From assembly GCA_947172415.1 (NCBI GenBank), contig OX359194.1, positions 2,666,001-2,730,000 on the forward strand: a stretch of 64,000 bases of DNA, written 5' to 3'. The notes under the pieces are model-generated. The model saw only the letters and a list, made by a program, of their open reading frames with translations. It had not been told where the DNA came from and did no database searches. This document shows positions 33,901-48,900 of this stretch, piece after piece. Every line of letters starts with the position of its first letter. Positions within the stretch are counted from its first letter, which is position 1. Both the position numbers and the translations under genes were made by a program. This DNA is from Chondrosia reniformis. Its lineage: Eukaryota; Porifera; Demospongiae; Chondrillida; Chondrillidae.

Positions 33901-36900
33901 GAAAATCTCTCACGACTTCTCTTTCTTTCTGCCAGATCTGTTGCTGTACTTGTTAGTACAACAGACATTCTTTAAGACTATTTAGTATGCGGACAGATCC
34001 TCAATATGCAGGCATATAGCCTTTCTATATAATGTTCATGTGAAAGTCTAACTGTATCCTCATCCAAAGCTCTATAAGTTTGCCCTAAGTCATTAGTTGA
34101 AGAAAATTGTGTTTTAATCTATTCTTTTTATGTTTCCTTGGCTTTATAGTTTTAAATATAGGTTTTGGAATAGAGTGTTTTAGATATTCATGTATTGTGA
34201 AATCTTATTCATTTGAGGAAACATTTTATTAATGTGTTGGTGTTGTCAAATTCAAAGTGAAATAATATCCTCCAAGATCATTCATTAGTGTACACATGTA
34301 TAACATGTAATGATTGTGCCAGTGTGTCTTGTTACATTAGGATAGAGGAAACACCATTAGATACAATTGTAGCTAAAGGCTTAGGGCAGGAAAAGAGGTC
34401 AGAAGGGTTATTGTACAGGATCGTGTGTCTGTTTTGAGGTGTACGTATATACGTATCTCCTTATAACAGCATTTGTGTCATTTTCTAGTGAACTACAAGT
34501 TTTAAATGTATTTTTTATGTTCTTGTGAGAGCCATCTGTACGTATACATACATTTAATGGTTTTCAGTTAAACATTTTACTAGCAATCTGAGATGTGCAT
34601 ATGCCATAAGTGGTACCATTGCATTTAAAGAATGTTTTCTGTTGTTGCTATGAAGCCAATTAAAGTTTCTTTAAAGTAAATGAACTACTTCTGTGGTGTT
34701 TTCTATTGTAGTAATCATCTCTTTATTCTTGAATTTATATATTTTTACTCTTTATTAATCAAGGAAATCAAACTATTATATGCACATTAAGAAAATTTAT
34801 AAGTACTTTACGTACATACGTACTACGTTTTAACTGTATACTATATTTGTACATATTAAAGTGTGATTATATAAATGTACATGGAAAGGCATTTCTGTTA
34901 TTAATTGTAAGCCTTTGTGTTTGTTACATTGTAATTAGTCAAAGCACTTAAAATAACTTGGTTTTTTAATCTTGTAACTCTAGTACATATTACACAGATT
35001 ATTGAAGGTCTTCTTCAGCGAAGGATGAGGTGGGAATGATACAGCAAGGTTTATTTGCTGATGAAGACCTTTGTGGTTGAAACATTCAATAATCTGTGTA
35101 AAATTACTGTTGCTGATGTTCATATGAAATATGAAATCTGCTGATCTTATATGTGTAAGTACATGCAAAATTTACAAATTATGTACCAATAAAATGTTTG
35201 TTTTTGATTTTCTACTTTTCTATTTTGATTTCACTCCAAATCAATAAAACTATACAAAAGAGTAATTACCAGAATTTTGCAATTGTTTATCAATGTAATG
35301 ACTTTGATAAGTTTTTTGTAAATAATTATGACTTATGTGTCTAAACTTTGAACTTATAAGTGACCAATGCATTTGGTGTGAATATCACATGAGCGTCTAA
35401 GAAGGGCTTCAACAGGTTTTGCTGCATCACTAGTCTGCAAACATTACATTCATTTTCACCATTTAATATTTCCTTGACTACCACATTAGCACCTTGTATA
35501 GCGTTACAATTATTCACCAGTCACTGTTACATGTCACGATTATAACATGTCTGTACGGTAGTTATGTAGCTAGCATCTTATTAATTTAAAAAAAAAACAT
35601 TTATATTAATCTGAAAGAGATATGCATTAGCTGAGATATGTGCTATGGTTTGGCTCATTTATTGACATCTGTATCTAATAGTATGAATGATGCTTTGTTT
35701 TAGAGCCAAATCGATGCATTGCTCCTGAAATATCTCTGATGTCCTGTTTTGCATTCCACTATGTCATCGGAGAGAGTGATTTTTAAATTGCTTCTGAAAG
35801 TCGAACTAATTATTAGACTTTCAAGTGGTGAACTATTGATGAGCTTAAAGTTTCCCTTGTTAAATGAGATCATTTAATCATTCTTATCTTTCAGCCGGTT
35901 TTCTTTATTAGGAATACTTGTGATTATTCCTTTTACTTTAAACTTTTGTGGATAGATGCATGAATGTAACACCTGTTGAACATGTATACAGAACAACCAT
36001 TTCCTATTCCTGTGAAATTTAGGTCTCTTGTCAGTTGACTGGATATGTTGCCTGTCTCCTTAAGCAGGTTCATTGTCAGCTTGTGTCCATTTCACTAAAT
36101 TCACCTTTCATAGACAACAAACATGGAGGACTTCAACATTTAAAGCAGATCGTAAAACTTTGACTAGCGTCATAATTTGACTCTGAATTTTACCTCACCA
36201 GAATCAAATGATAATAGCATTAAACCATATATGACTCCTATAGAGCCACGTAGTATACTATGTATAAGGTGTATAAGCTTGACTGGTTCAGGACATTAAC
36301 TATAAATTTTTTATGAGATGCATGTAACTGTATCAATTGTTTGATGATGTCATACATTCTTTGTTGTTTTCAGTACACAATTCAATAATGGTGGAAGGAA
36401 GGGGGGCAGTATGGCAATCAATGGATTCACCTACATATATCAGTTTAATAGTTGGCATTGAAGAGAACCACATTTATACCACTTAATATGCCTAAATAAC
36501 TCAGCCTTATTTAGACATGTAACCATCGGAATGTACGTACTTTCTGCATTTAGCTACGTTTCCTGAATGGCATATATGCGAAATGCCTCTATGAATAGTC
36601 TAAAACACCCTTTCCCTATGGACATGACTGACATCAGTAATGTGAAATAAGTGGATAATATATTGTATTCTATTTATGCAGTTGGATATGTGTGTGTCTA
36701 AAGTGAAGGGTAGAATAAACTGAAGAATATAATTTTTACTAACACAGACTTTTTGGGTAATGTTTGACATTTATTAGTTTTTTAAATGATAGGAAAAATT
36801 AGTAACCATTTAAATACGTATGATATTGAATTGGGGAGATTTGAGAGACTCCACTAAATCTAGAAACAGGAAGTGCAGATGAGCACAGTAATAAATAGGT

Positions 36901-39900
36901 CTTTGTCTTCATGTGTATGAAGTGTGAATCAAAAGCCTAGCTGGTTCAAACACTGCTACACCCACTAACGCTGTCTCGAATAGGCATACCTGCACTATAG
37001 GTATTGTCTGGTGTGTGAATAGGATACCAACCTGGCCTTTAGTAGGTTTTGTGAGATATTCAAATGCAACTTGACCTTTATATTTAACTTTTGTGAGTAT
37101 ACATCCGGACTGGTGGAAGTAACAGTTAAGGTTGCCTGATTTTTGAAAGGAATCTGGATGGTTGTATTTTTGGTGAATATCTCTTATTTGAGACAAATGT
37201 TCCACCTTTAAACAAATTGCTGTGATATGTAACACATCTAGCCAACCTGTAGTCTGTTTCATTTGGAGGAATCTCCCCACAATGCTTCTGGTGTTTCAGA
37301 CTTGATTGCTCTCAGTATTGGGAGGTACCTCTGAATGGGCCAGCACTATGGCCAGAATTAGACAGTTTATTGTGTGTGCATTGCCTAATTGGGTTTCCCA
37401 GGGATTCTGGCCTTGCATCATTAACATGCATGAATATCAGTTGTTCTGCCTAATTTAAGCTCCGTGTTTCTTGGTTTATTTGATATTATGTGATTATTGG
37501 CTTCATTGGCCTTTCAGTCAAAGTATGTATAAGCATATGCGCATGTCAGACTTTGAATGTCTCACTGAATCTCTAAACTGTATGTTGAAGGCCAGAAGGT
37601 GTGTAAAGTAGAAATTGTTTAGCAGAAAAGCATTATTGTGCTTCTGGTAGTTGACTAAATTTCCTTCTCTTTACATAGCTTGAATAGCAGTAATTACTAA
37701 TACATTTGTTTGGTAAATTGAGATATTGTCTCTCAAAGTAGACTCTGCAAGCTTTTGTATTTCATTTTGTAATAATTTATTTGAAGTTTTTTCACTTATA
37801 ATGTCAAATGGTGGATGTGCTGTTACCTGGCAACCAGTAACAATCTTTAACTATCAAGTCAATTTGATTTATATGTATTTGTCTTTGTAGGCTGCATTCA
37901 GCAACAATCATGTTTTGCTATAAGAACTATTAGTATTAGAACTCTAGATTTTGTCATTATTAGCCTGGAGGGCTATACACGTACACCTACGTGTATATTA
38001 GTATTTAATATCATGTAATTAGCCTCAAGTTGCAGCCTATGACAGAATTTGATAAAAGATCCCATTTTGAACAAAGTAACATAAAAAGTGAACAAATGAT
38101 TTTAGACCCAAATTTGATACCATCTGTATTTATAAATTCAAACTACCTTAATTAAGCTGGAAATTAATGTGCTGAGTTTGTGACAGAGTTAATCATGTAA
38201 ATCTTAGCGCTGTCTTCCGCCAGACATGTGATTCTCAGGACTGAATAGAAACATTAATATGGAGACAAGAAGACTGAGCAATGTATAGGTACAAAAGAGG
38301 AAACCCACTGGTCGAACTTTTATGTAACATGGCCAACCAATACTTGTTAGCCACTGTGAAGTGAATCCCAAGTTCATTGTCTGTCATATATTTCACATAG
38401 GCAAGTTTATATAAAATTATCACTCACTTACTTATGTTTTCAAAGTCAAATGGATAATTATAAGTTTGGCAGCAAAGCTCAGTATATACCAAAGCCATAT
38501 TATCATTGCTGTGTTTAGAAAACTTTTAAAGGAAGACAAACAGAGACTCCAAGTAATTTATGACCATCACAGAAGCTAAATGTTTTTATGTTTGAGAGGT
38601 CTAGACCATATATCTATACTTCTAAGTTGTATAGCTAGTCAATAGAGTGAATATATACATACACAGATAACATGTCACTCTCCTGCTCAAGAAGAAGGGA
38701 GATTAAGCAATGGAGATGGCTACCTCACGCCCCTAAATACACCCATGCATAATACATTCCTGGGGGGTCAAAGGGTCTGGGAAAGGTGTCTAGTGACTTC
38801 TCTCTGCCATCCCTTTGTCCTCAATGATACTACGTATATGGCTCTTCCCTAATGAATGGTGCCAGATGGAATAAAACTACCACCTTTTGTATGCCTATCC
38901 AGTAGGGTAATTCTAGCCAATCAGATTACTGGTTTAAGCAATTCAGTTAGACAAATTTAATTTTTAAAAAGAATTGAAATCCAGATAAGGTCCTGAAATG
39001 TAATTGTACAATGTTTACCTTGTTAGGTGTATGTTTTCCTCCCCTTGGCTCCTCACAGCTGCAAGCACATATGTATTGTCTATCAAGTCCTATTTAAAGG
39101 CATTGTAATCCTCTCTCTTTCTCAATATGTTGATGAAGACCTCTGGGTTTAAATGTTCAATTTGTGAATATAATTGTTGCTAAGGCTTAATAGAACCAGG
39201 ATATTTGTATTACCTACATACCAACTTTTTTCACAGGTGGTACATACATACGTATATCCCAATTACTTACAAGGGTGATAATGGTATCATTCACAGATAA
39301 CCCTATCTGTATATTAGCAGGAATATATAGGATTAACAGCTAGGTATATAGATATGTCAGTCTCTTCTGTCAATCCTTGCTATTTCAGCAATTTAGTAGG
39401 TCAAAGATTGCCCGTTTGTACCTCTACCTTTGGATCAGGTTATCATATTATTAACTTGTTATGTACTTATTACATTCACAGATTTGAACATATAATTGTT
39501 GTCTCTTTCTACAAAGGCTTTTTCACCAGTTTTGATTATTCAGTTAGTTAGCACAATTTCACTCCATTTGGTTGTGTACTCAAAAACTTGTTAATATTAG
39601 ATATGCCTGTCTTTATATGTAAGCTAATAGAATAAGGATTTTTTTTTCTAACTGCCTCTAACTTGGAAAAAAGGGATTTTAAGATCTAAAGCTACGATGT
39701 TTCATCATTTGACTCTGGATTTACCCCACCCACTCATGTCTCCTGAGGAGCACAATGAGCAATGGGTGCAACTGAAGCTCGCTTGATGGGAACCACAGTC
39801 TCCCCTTAGCCACTCAAAGAGATGGTTGAGCCATAGACAGCTGTTTTGTCCTTATTAGGGCTCATTAGTATGGCATATGATGTAAGTTTTGAGTGGCTAG

Positions 39901-42900
39901 TCTGCTAATAAGTACTAAAAGGCTTTATCAGCAGATAAGTTATCTTTAAAACCAACTGTGGCCTTAGACAATCAAAATGTCAAAATCTAAACCATTCCAA
40001 AGGACATAGTAGCTGTATTTATTGAGGTTGACATTGAGATTGTTTTTATGATCCTTAATGCTTCTTTATATTCATACATATTATAATGTTGATCTACGTA
40101 TATACATACGTACATTGTACATATTTATACGTATGTGTGTATATCTGGCATACAATACTACATGTAATACACAGGACATCCCATTGAGTAGAGTGTATTG
40201 TTTCCTCTCTTATTTGATTTTCTTGTAATTGTTTTTATCGGTTTGATCTTCCACTATTTCTTGAAAGCATACCAACACTTTCATTACTTTTATTGATCAC
40301 ATTAAGGGCTAATAATGGTAACCCTGACAACTGTAATGGTTCCTAGTGACAGAGGTTGAAGGGCCAGATTAGGACCATGAATTGTACAAAAAGACCTTTA
40401 ACTGGCTAGTATGAGTGTGGAACTAGGGAAACGCGTAAATATAATAATTTTTGTATACTTAGGAGTTAAGTTCTTAGTTGAGTCTACAAAGTGTTGGATA
40501 AGGACAGTATGAGTTTCCTTTTATCACAACTGGGCCAGACAGCTGTTTCTGGGAATTCCACTCTTCATCAGTGACACTAGCAGTCTTTGTCTTTTGAATA
40601 GGTCCTTTATAGTTCAATCCTTTAACTCTCTTTAATTTGTTACTAAATCTAGGATTTATGCATTCCTTCACTAAAATCCCTCATCCCAATAAGTATTTCC
40701 TTTGACTTGAATTTATTTGTTAAAGGCTGTAAACCAATAGAAGTGGGAAACCTTTAGAACTGCAGGTTTTAAAAAGGTTTAATTGTGGTGTCTGTATTGT
40801 GTGGGTGAAGCTGTGTTATAAGATTTCAGTTGTCATTTGAAGCTCTGAAAAAGAATTTACACAGAAGTTGACCTCTCATCCTATTCCAATCTGCTCCTGA
40901 ACTGCTGGTCCATCTCTGAGCATCTGTACAGCTAGCTTCATCAAAGGAGGTAGAAGAGACCAGCTAGTGATAAATGTCCTGTGTTGGTAAGTTTTTACTT
41001 TTAAAAGTTCTGTTATTCCAAGTTTTGTAGAGAAGTGTTTGCATACTTTATTTTCCATGTGTAAATTGGTTGTCTATAACTGTTAATTATAGTGCAATTG
41101 TGGTTATTTTATCATAGACTATCTATCAGTTGTACATCCTATTTAGATAGTTAATGATTTAATGATGGTTATTAAAGTTTAAGGGTGTCTAGCCTCTGAC
41201 TAGTGATGTTGCACTTTCCCACTCACAAAATGCCTGATTATATGGTGTGCCTAATATAGATTGAACCATAGAATATCTAAACTATCTGAGTGTGATTGTT
41301 AAATCAGATTATGAAATCAGTATGAATATCATTAAAGGATGCCATGCGGGTAGGGGAAGGTCTGCCCCATGCAAGTCCTACATTACTGTTCTTGTAAGTA
41401 TCCTTATTCTAGTATATGTAAGTGTCAAACTGATGTTTTTGAGCATCTATATAATTATTTTACTGTTGAAGACCTTAAGGGTTGGAAGTTTTGTTACTCC
41501 AAGAAAAATCAAGTAAAAATTGCATCTCTAGACACTCAAAATGCACCATCTCAAAGATAGTAACCTATTTATTAATCAAGATGTATTGCTCTGTATATGC
41601 ATATATAATGTAGACATACATTATTAAGATTACCTCTTGGATGGTTCATCCTTTGACTTTTTTAAAGTGTCTAGAGACATATTTTGTTGTTAAACTTTAG
41701 TCAGATGTTTTGACCCTGGGTCAGTGACTGATACATTATTAAGATTGTTGCCAGCAGGTAGTTAAAAATAATATGAAAATATAGTAGAAATTAATAGAAA
41801 ATAGAAGAAAACATATGAAACTCAATAATAAATCAATTTTTTTACATTTTCATTGTTTAGCCTAACCTAACATGAGATCAGGGTTTGAAGCAGACACGCA
41901 AGTGTCAGCATTGTCTTATAGATTATTGATAAAAGGTGTTTATTAGTTCATTTATCTTTTAATTACTAGAATAGTAACTGATGTTTTGCAATTCCAGCAA
42001 TTTCAGATCATTAATTCTTTTTTGAGAAACTTAGAGTTTTAAATGGCTGTCAATAGACAGTGTGACAATGATTCACACTTGAGCTCAAAGATCAGAATTA
42101 ACTGTAATCTCTGAGGTTAATTAAACCTTTTTTGTATTTTCACAGAATTCTTTTTCCTTCTATAACAACCCCTGAAATATGATTTATTTGGACAGATGTC
42201 CTTATAATAATTCTTTTTCCTCTACTGTGTGTGCTCATTAGACACCACAAAACCTACATTAACAACCCGGAAGTGATAGCTACACTGAACTTGTAATGTA
42301 ACACCTTGCTGCTCCCCTTGAAGTAACCACTTGAATGTACACACAACCTCCACTTATCCTATTACGTATGTACGTACAGTAGGCAATATTAAATGTATCT
42401 TGTACGGATCTGTATTTAAGGACTTGGAGCCTCTGGAGAGACCCCTTGTATAGAGGTGACCTGGAGAGGCCCTTGTATAGAGGTGACCTGGAGAGGTCCT
42501 TGTATAGAGGTGACCTGGAGAGACCCCTTGTATAGAGGTGACCTGGAGAGGTCCTTGTATAGAGGCGACCTGGAGAGGTCCGTGTATAGAAGTGATCTGG
42601 AGAGGTCCGTGTATAGAGGCGACCTGGAGAGGTCCGTGTATAGAGGTGACCTGGAGAGGTCCTTGTATAGAGGTGACCTGGAGAGGTCCTTGTATAGAGG
42701 TGACCTGGAGAGGTCCTTGTATAGAGGTGACCTGGAGAGGTCCTTGTATAGAGGTGACCTGGAGAGGTCCTTGTATAGAGGTGACCTGGAGAGACCCCTT
42801 GTATAGAGGTGACCTGGAGAGGTCCTTGTATAGAGGCGACCTGGAGAGGTCCGTGTATAGAAGTGACCTGGAGAGGTCCGTGTATAGAGGCGACCTGGAG

Positions 42901-45900
42901 AGGTCCGTGTATAGAGGTGACCTGGAGAGGTCCTTGTATAGAGGTGACCTGGAGAGGTCCTTGTATAGAGGTGACCTGGAGAGGTCCTTGTATAGAGGCG
43001 ACCTGGAGAGGTCCTTGTATAGAGGTGACCTGGAGAGGTCCTTGTATAGAAGTGACCTGGAGAGACCCTTGTATAGAGGTGACCTGGAGAGGTCCTTGTA
43101 TAGAGGTGACCTGGAGAGGTCCTTGTATAGAGGCGACCTGGAGAGGTCCGTGTATAGAGGTGACCTGGAGAGGTCCTTGTATAGAGGTGACCTGGAGAGG
43201 TCCTTGTATAGAGGTGACCTGGAGAGGTCCTTGTATAGAGGCGACCTGGAGAGGTCCTTGTATAGAGGTGACCTGGAGAGGTCCTTGTATAGAAGTGACC
43301 TGGAGAGACCCTTGTATAGAGGTGACCTGGAGAGGTCCTTGTATAGAGGTGACCTGGAGAGGTCCTTGTATAGAGGTGACCTATGAAATATATATTAATA
43401 TAGTATGTATATATACATGTACAGTACATCAGAAAGGGTGCTGAGACCAAATTACTTTATTAATAACGTATAGTCACTCATGATCACTGTTTTTTGTCCA
43501 GCATGATTAAACATGTGGTATGTAGACTCATCCTAATTATATAATAAATTGCACCATTTTCTTATTCCTGTGACCAGATTGTACACACTAGTAGTAGAGC
43601 TATGGGTGAGGATACAATCTTCTTATCTCTCTCCTCTATATTACACTTTATAATTTAATTACTGTAGTCCATGACTGATATATCTCTCCGGGACTCCCTG
43701 ATATGCTTTATGGGTTAGCACAAATCCTATATATGTATGTATCATGCACTGCTGCTACGTATATGTCTCAAATATTATACTTTATTTATATTACTAACCA
43801 TTATTTTATTATAATATAATATGTAATAATAATATATGTAATAGTTATACACTCCGCCCCTAGCAACGGAGTGTACTTATATTATTTATTACTGAAATAC
43901 AGTTGGACCATGCATATTTATGTACAAGTGTTCCATAAGTTGACGATAGCATTTGAAAAAGTACTGTAATGTAGTGAAGTGAAATGTCTGTTACTTTCAC
44001 TAATTTTCCTTTGTTCTGATTGGTGAGAAGTTACTCTATCTGACCAATTGAACATCTTATTGAGGGAGAGCTTGTGCCAGTTAACTCAATTGTTAATTGC
44101 ATTGTCTGAAATGAGTCAATCTGTTTGGTAACTGAAACCATCTGCACAGTTGGTATATATGTAGGTAGGTGTGTATAGGTATATGCATGACACAATAGAA
44201 CCCAACTCATATGTAGGTTAATAACAAGAGCATTCTAAAGCTTTCATCTCACTGAAGCGACTTTTTTAGGGTGTGAGTTATTATGGACTGGTTATGTGGT
44301 AAATGCCTCACAGCTGGCCGTTGGCACCCAAAAGTCTGACTGTGGATAGCAATGGATAATATAGTAGCCTTAGGTGTTAGGTAATGATTGGCTGCCATTA
44401 TGAAATCACTATCTTAACTGGTAGTCTAATTAATTCTATTAGTTGACTATTTAGAGAGATATGCTTTGTTGTTTCTAGCTATTTCTACCTGTTTTGTTCT
44501 TTTTCCTTATTTGGTCATTACCAGATTTGTAGTATGTACACTTGCTCAATTTGTTAATTTTTTGGTTGTATATATGTAATTTGTTAAATTACATTACTAA
44601 TTTGTTATAGTGCTATAATGCTTAGGAGGTATAGAGATTAAAGAACTATTAAGGATGTCTGAATGCATTAATTAACCATATCTATGTAAGACCTGATGAT
44701 CCAATTTTTAGCTCAATTGCAGCTAAATAAAGTGTAGCATATCTTTTTAGAATATGAAGAGAATTGTATATATAGGCCCCTTGTTCAGACCCTGAATGCT
44801 AAAATTGCTTATTGTTGACTATTTCCCCTAGTGTGCTATTTAAAGTATATCCCATCCTATGACTATAGATGAAAACCTTCTTTAATCTTGTCTCACACGA
44901 GAATAACTCTTCATTTGTTTAGTACAGTATACATACGTAGTTAACAAATTTTGATTTTTGCCCATACGGCATCCATTGCTGTACATGACTGATTAGTGTC
45001 CATTTTTGTGGAATGACATACATGTGGTAGGTGGTTACAATCAAATTATATCAAGACAGGTTGTCATGTCAGCTGTTTTGTGACAACCGTAGAAAAGGAA
45101 AATGTTAATTATGATTTAAATAAACATGATTAAGATCCTAATTACATTACAATATGTGAATAACAGGTAATCCTAACTGTATTAAGGTGGCTGCAGATAT
45201 GTGATGTCATATGACTCAATGACTCTTGCGATTATATTCCTAATGTTTCCTGTGATGTCATATGACACAATGACTCTTGCTTACTGTATTCCTAATGTTT
45301 CCTGTGATGTCATATGACACAATGACTCTTGCTTACTGTATTCCTAATGTTTCCTGTGATGTCATATGTATGACACAATGACTCTTGCTTACTATATTTC
45401 CTTTCCGTTCTGTGCTCTTGTCATTATCAACATAAACTGTGCTAGATATAGGAAGTGGTAATTGAATGTGCCATTTTGGTGGTGTCTATTCAAATTTTTT
45501 ACAGTAGGGCCAATTATATTCCTAATCTTTCCAACTGGTTCTGTGTTCTGTGGTGAATGAGACAGTGCATGTGGCTATTTGAGCTGTGTGTACTGACAGG
45601 TAGTGTGTGGGTCTAATATAAAGTAGTTGTCATCCACGTATGTATGTAAATAGTGTGAAATGTTTAAGTCCTACTTACTGCTGTAAGTTTTATTTAACCT
45701 TATAAAGAAAGTTAGGCTAAAAATTTACGTACTTATAAGGAGAACTGCCAAATGTAATTAAAAAGCAACAGCAGTAAACTAGCAACCAATTAAGGACGAG
45801 GAAATGATACATGAAAGTTTTTTTATCTAGTGACACTTCAATATGTAGAGAACCATTATAGGCTTTATATGCATTTGATGAAAGTATAATTGCCTTAGCC

Positions 45901-48900
45901 TTTATAATGTTTAGTATATACACAAGTTCAACTTAATTGTAACACATACGTAAATTACTGGGCACTTTCTATAATACATGTAAATATGTAATGTACGTAC
46001 AGTATATATACATTAGGTCATTAGAGTACTATTAGTATATGTGCATTTCTATCTATGCAGAGGCTATGATGAAAATACATAGTCACTATATAGGTATTAT
46101 ACATCTTACACTGTTCATGTATCTGGATACATACATAACTGTAGGTGCATGCTGTAATCCTCTTTATTCTGTTTGGCGATAAAGCCTTTAAAAGTAAACA
46201 TTCATTATAAGTGTTTAATGAGCAATGATATCTTCATTTGAAGCATGACTAATCATGTAATGAGTTGTTCAGTGTGTTAGGTTATTGAGCTTATGAAGCA
46301 TGTAATTAGGTGCATGCTATCCTCCTCCTGAGCAATGAGCCCACACTGGTCTTCGGGTCTCTTTGGGGAACCATTATTCTGGTAAGCCAGACCTTACATC
46401 CGCTATGCATTGAATGTAAGGTCTGGTCTAACTTGTATTCAATCGAAGTTACTTGTGTAAGCGTTGGTCTTCAGGTCTCTTTGGGGAACCATTATTCTGG
46501 TAAGCCAGACCTTACATCCGCGGAACCATGTAGTTTGCAACATTCATATTCCCAGTCTCAGTCTCTATAGCTGGTTATGCTTTAGGTGTGATTAATCTAA
46601 AGCACCATTTTCCTACGTACTTTATACATCCATTGTACAGTAAAGGCCTATGCTTTAGATGTTTGTGGAATAAACACGATTACTTACTTGCCCTAAACTG
46701 AAAAATGAGGAGCTGTGTATCCAGCAATTTATCCTTCATTATAGTTTTGAACATTGTGTGTTGTCAATATATAGTGTAGTTTGCGAGGTGACTGACTCAT
46801 ATATACGTATACTGTATAGCAGGATTATGAATGGTGTGTAAAGCAGGAATAGGAATAATGCCAAACAGTATGATCTGTTGCTGCAGACGCATGTACTGTT
46901 GGTAACTTTCCAAGAGGTTGTTCTACTTTATGTTGACACTATATCATTTACCTTGTAAGAAGCCTGTGCAAATACGTAGTACCATAATTTGTTAGTGATT
47001 ACACGAGCTCCAGCCACAATAGTTGACCAGGGACTGAATGTTACGTTATGTAGGCAATGTTGTAGTTATGTCATGCCGGAAGGTACTGTTACAGCTAGAA
47101 ACCTTTTACTAGTACTTGCATGAACTCCAACCACAATATGTAATTTAGCTTGTAAGCTTTGTAGAAGTATATGTATGAAGGTGTTGTTTCATTGCATTTT
47201 TTATAATATTTCTCCTTCTATGAATACAGGCTTTAGAATGGGTCAACCAATCACTCACTTCAGCTGGTTACCTTGGTGATGTGGAGGATGTTGTAAAGGA
47301 TTTGACTGATGGTGTTCACCTTCCAGATTTAATTCACAGTTTAGGTAAGTCAGTAAGGAATCAATCTATATTGGAAATTCAGTGTTTGTATTTAAATATT
47401 AAATGAGTAGCATAAATGTGATCTCCGGATGACTAACACTATTAATTAAAATTAAGTGAACGTAATGGGATGTCTTTGATCTAACTGGACATGACAGACC
47501 TGCACACCTTAGCGCTAATACGAACATGATCTAAAACACCACTTTCCTAAAGACACCATTGACATTATAAGGATAAGAAGAAATACTTATAAAAGACTCT
47601 TTTCCTACACTTGCAACATTTCACAACATATTGACTGTTTCCTATAGACGAATTATTCAAGGAAAACCTGTATATAGAGCTTTGGACAAAGATATAGTTT
47701 TCTTACTACACCCACTAGGTCAGATAACTGTTTCTTGGAATTCCACCCTTTATTAGTGACTGTGGGGGTCTGTATCTTCTATTCTTCTCTAAGTGCTAAA
47801 TTAGGTGTTACATCATGGACAGTATTCATACAATACACTGTACATATGTATATGAATACATGTGACTAGATAACTGCTAAAGCAAATAGCATTAAATTTT
47901 AGACAAACCATTCTGTACTTAGACAAGCAGTAATAACTATGACAATTTAGCTTTTCAGTGAAAGTGTGTTGTCAGTAAAGTATTACGTAGGTATGTATCC
48001 TTTACCCATTCTTAAGGTAAATTCTATGAATTCTAATTAATTAATGTTTGTTACTCTCTAGAAGCAGTTATTCAGTTATATATACAGTACGTAATATAAA
48101 ATAATGATGTATAGGGATTTCATTGAATATGAATTGAATCATTTAACACATAATTATGTGTATAGTTTCGATGTTATCATTTATTATTTCATCCAAACTC
48201 ATTTCCTATGTACACATTAATATATACCTATAGTATGTGCATAATTAGTATATGTATTTATGTACAATCCAGGCTAGTGTGCATATACTTAGCAATAAAG
48301 AATGACAAGGTTGCTACATGTTAATAATTTGTAGTGGATATGGATATTAATATATACGTAGTCTATGCCAAAGAGTTGAAAACCAGATTATTGGGTAAAT
48401 CTGAACATATATATGTACCAAGAGATGACAGGCCATGGCAACCCAAGTTTGAATTTCCACATACCTACATATTCTCTAATTCACACAATAACCTACTACA
48501 ACTATATCAGCTGTACATATATGTAGATATACATTAGATCTGGATAGATATGATTATTGTATATAGATCCAAGGGGGTTGTCACTAATGTATATAATGTA
48601 GAAGTAGACATAATGCTCTTCAGCTCAATGTAGAAAACCTAGCAAGCTTTATTTTGGTGTACAGTGATGTCTTATTAGACATACATACATAGAAACTGTA
48701 AAGGAAGAATTTGTAGCTACAGTATGTACGTATTATAGTAGTTTTCTTACATTTGAGGTAGACATGCATGGCTGTATTATCACTTTTAATTAGAATCTCA
48801 TTAAGTGCTTTAGGTTGGTTTAAGAGGATATTGCTCATTGTGCACAGTAAATAACATTAAAATCAGTTCTCTAGAATGAAAGTTTTAAAGCCCATCATAT

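Larger units (their letters stand above)
31047..47229. other. 16-kb first intron of the navigator-like gene
   Basis: No exon supportable by splice signals, phase and recognisable protein was found. It holds a 27-bp minisatellite (42420-43385), family A, B and C repeats, a 52-bp repeat array (45200-45405), a pair of 57-bp direct repeats (46347-46520), and many tacgta words. The segment 31690-31930 is GC-richer, with ggccaatcacccccgtcagg and a gccgccattg word, and could be an alternative promoter. Confidence 0.6.

Noticed and set aside
36909-37280. 123-codon minus-strand frame in the 16-kb intron
   Set aside because: No repeat explains it, but there is no domain, no splice partner and no coding-like composition; chance is most likely.
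42416-43450. Very long frames (up to 344 codons) on both strands
   Set aside because: Entirely the 27-bp minisatellite, which cannot close a frame because its length is a multiple of three.
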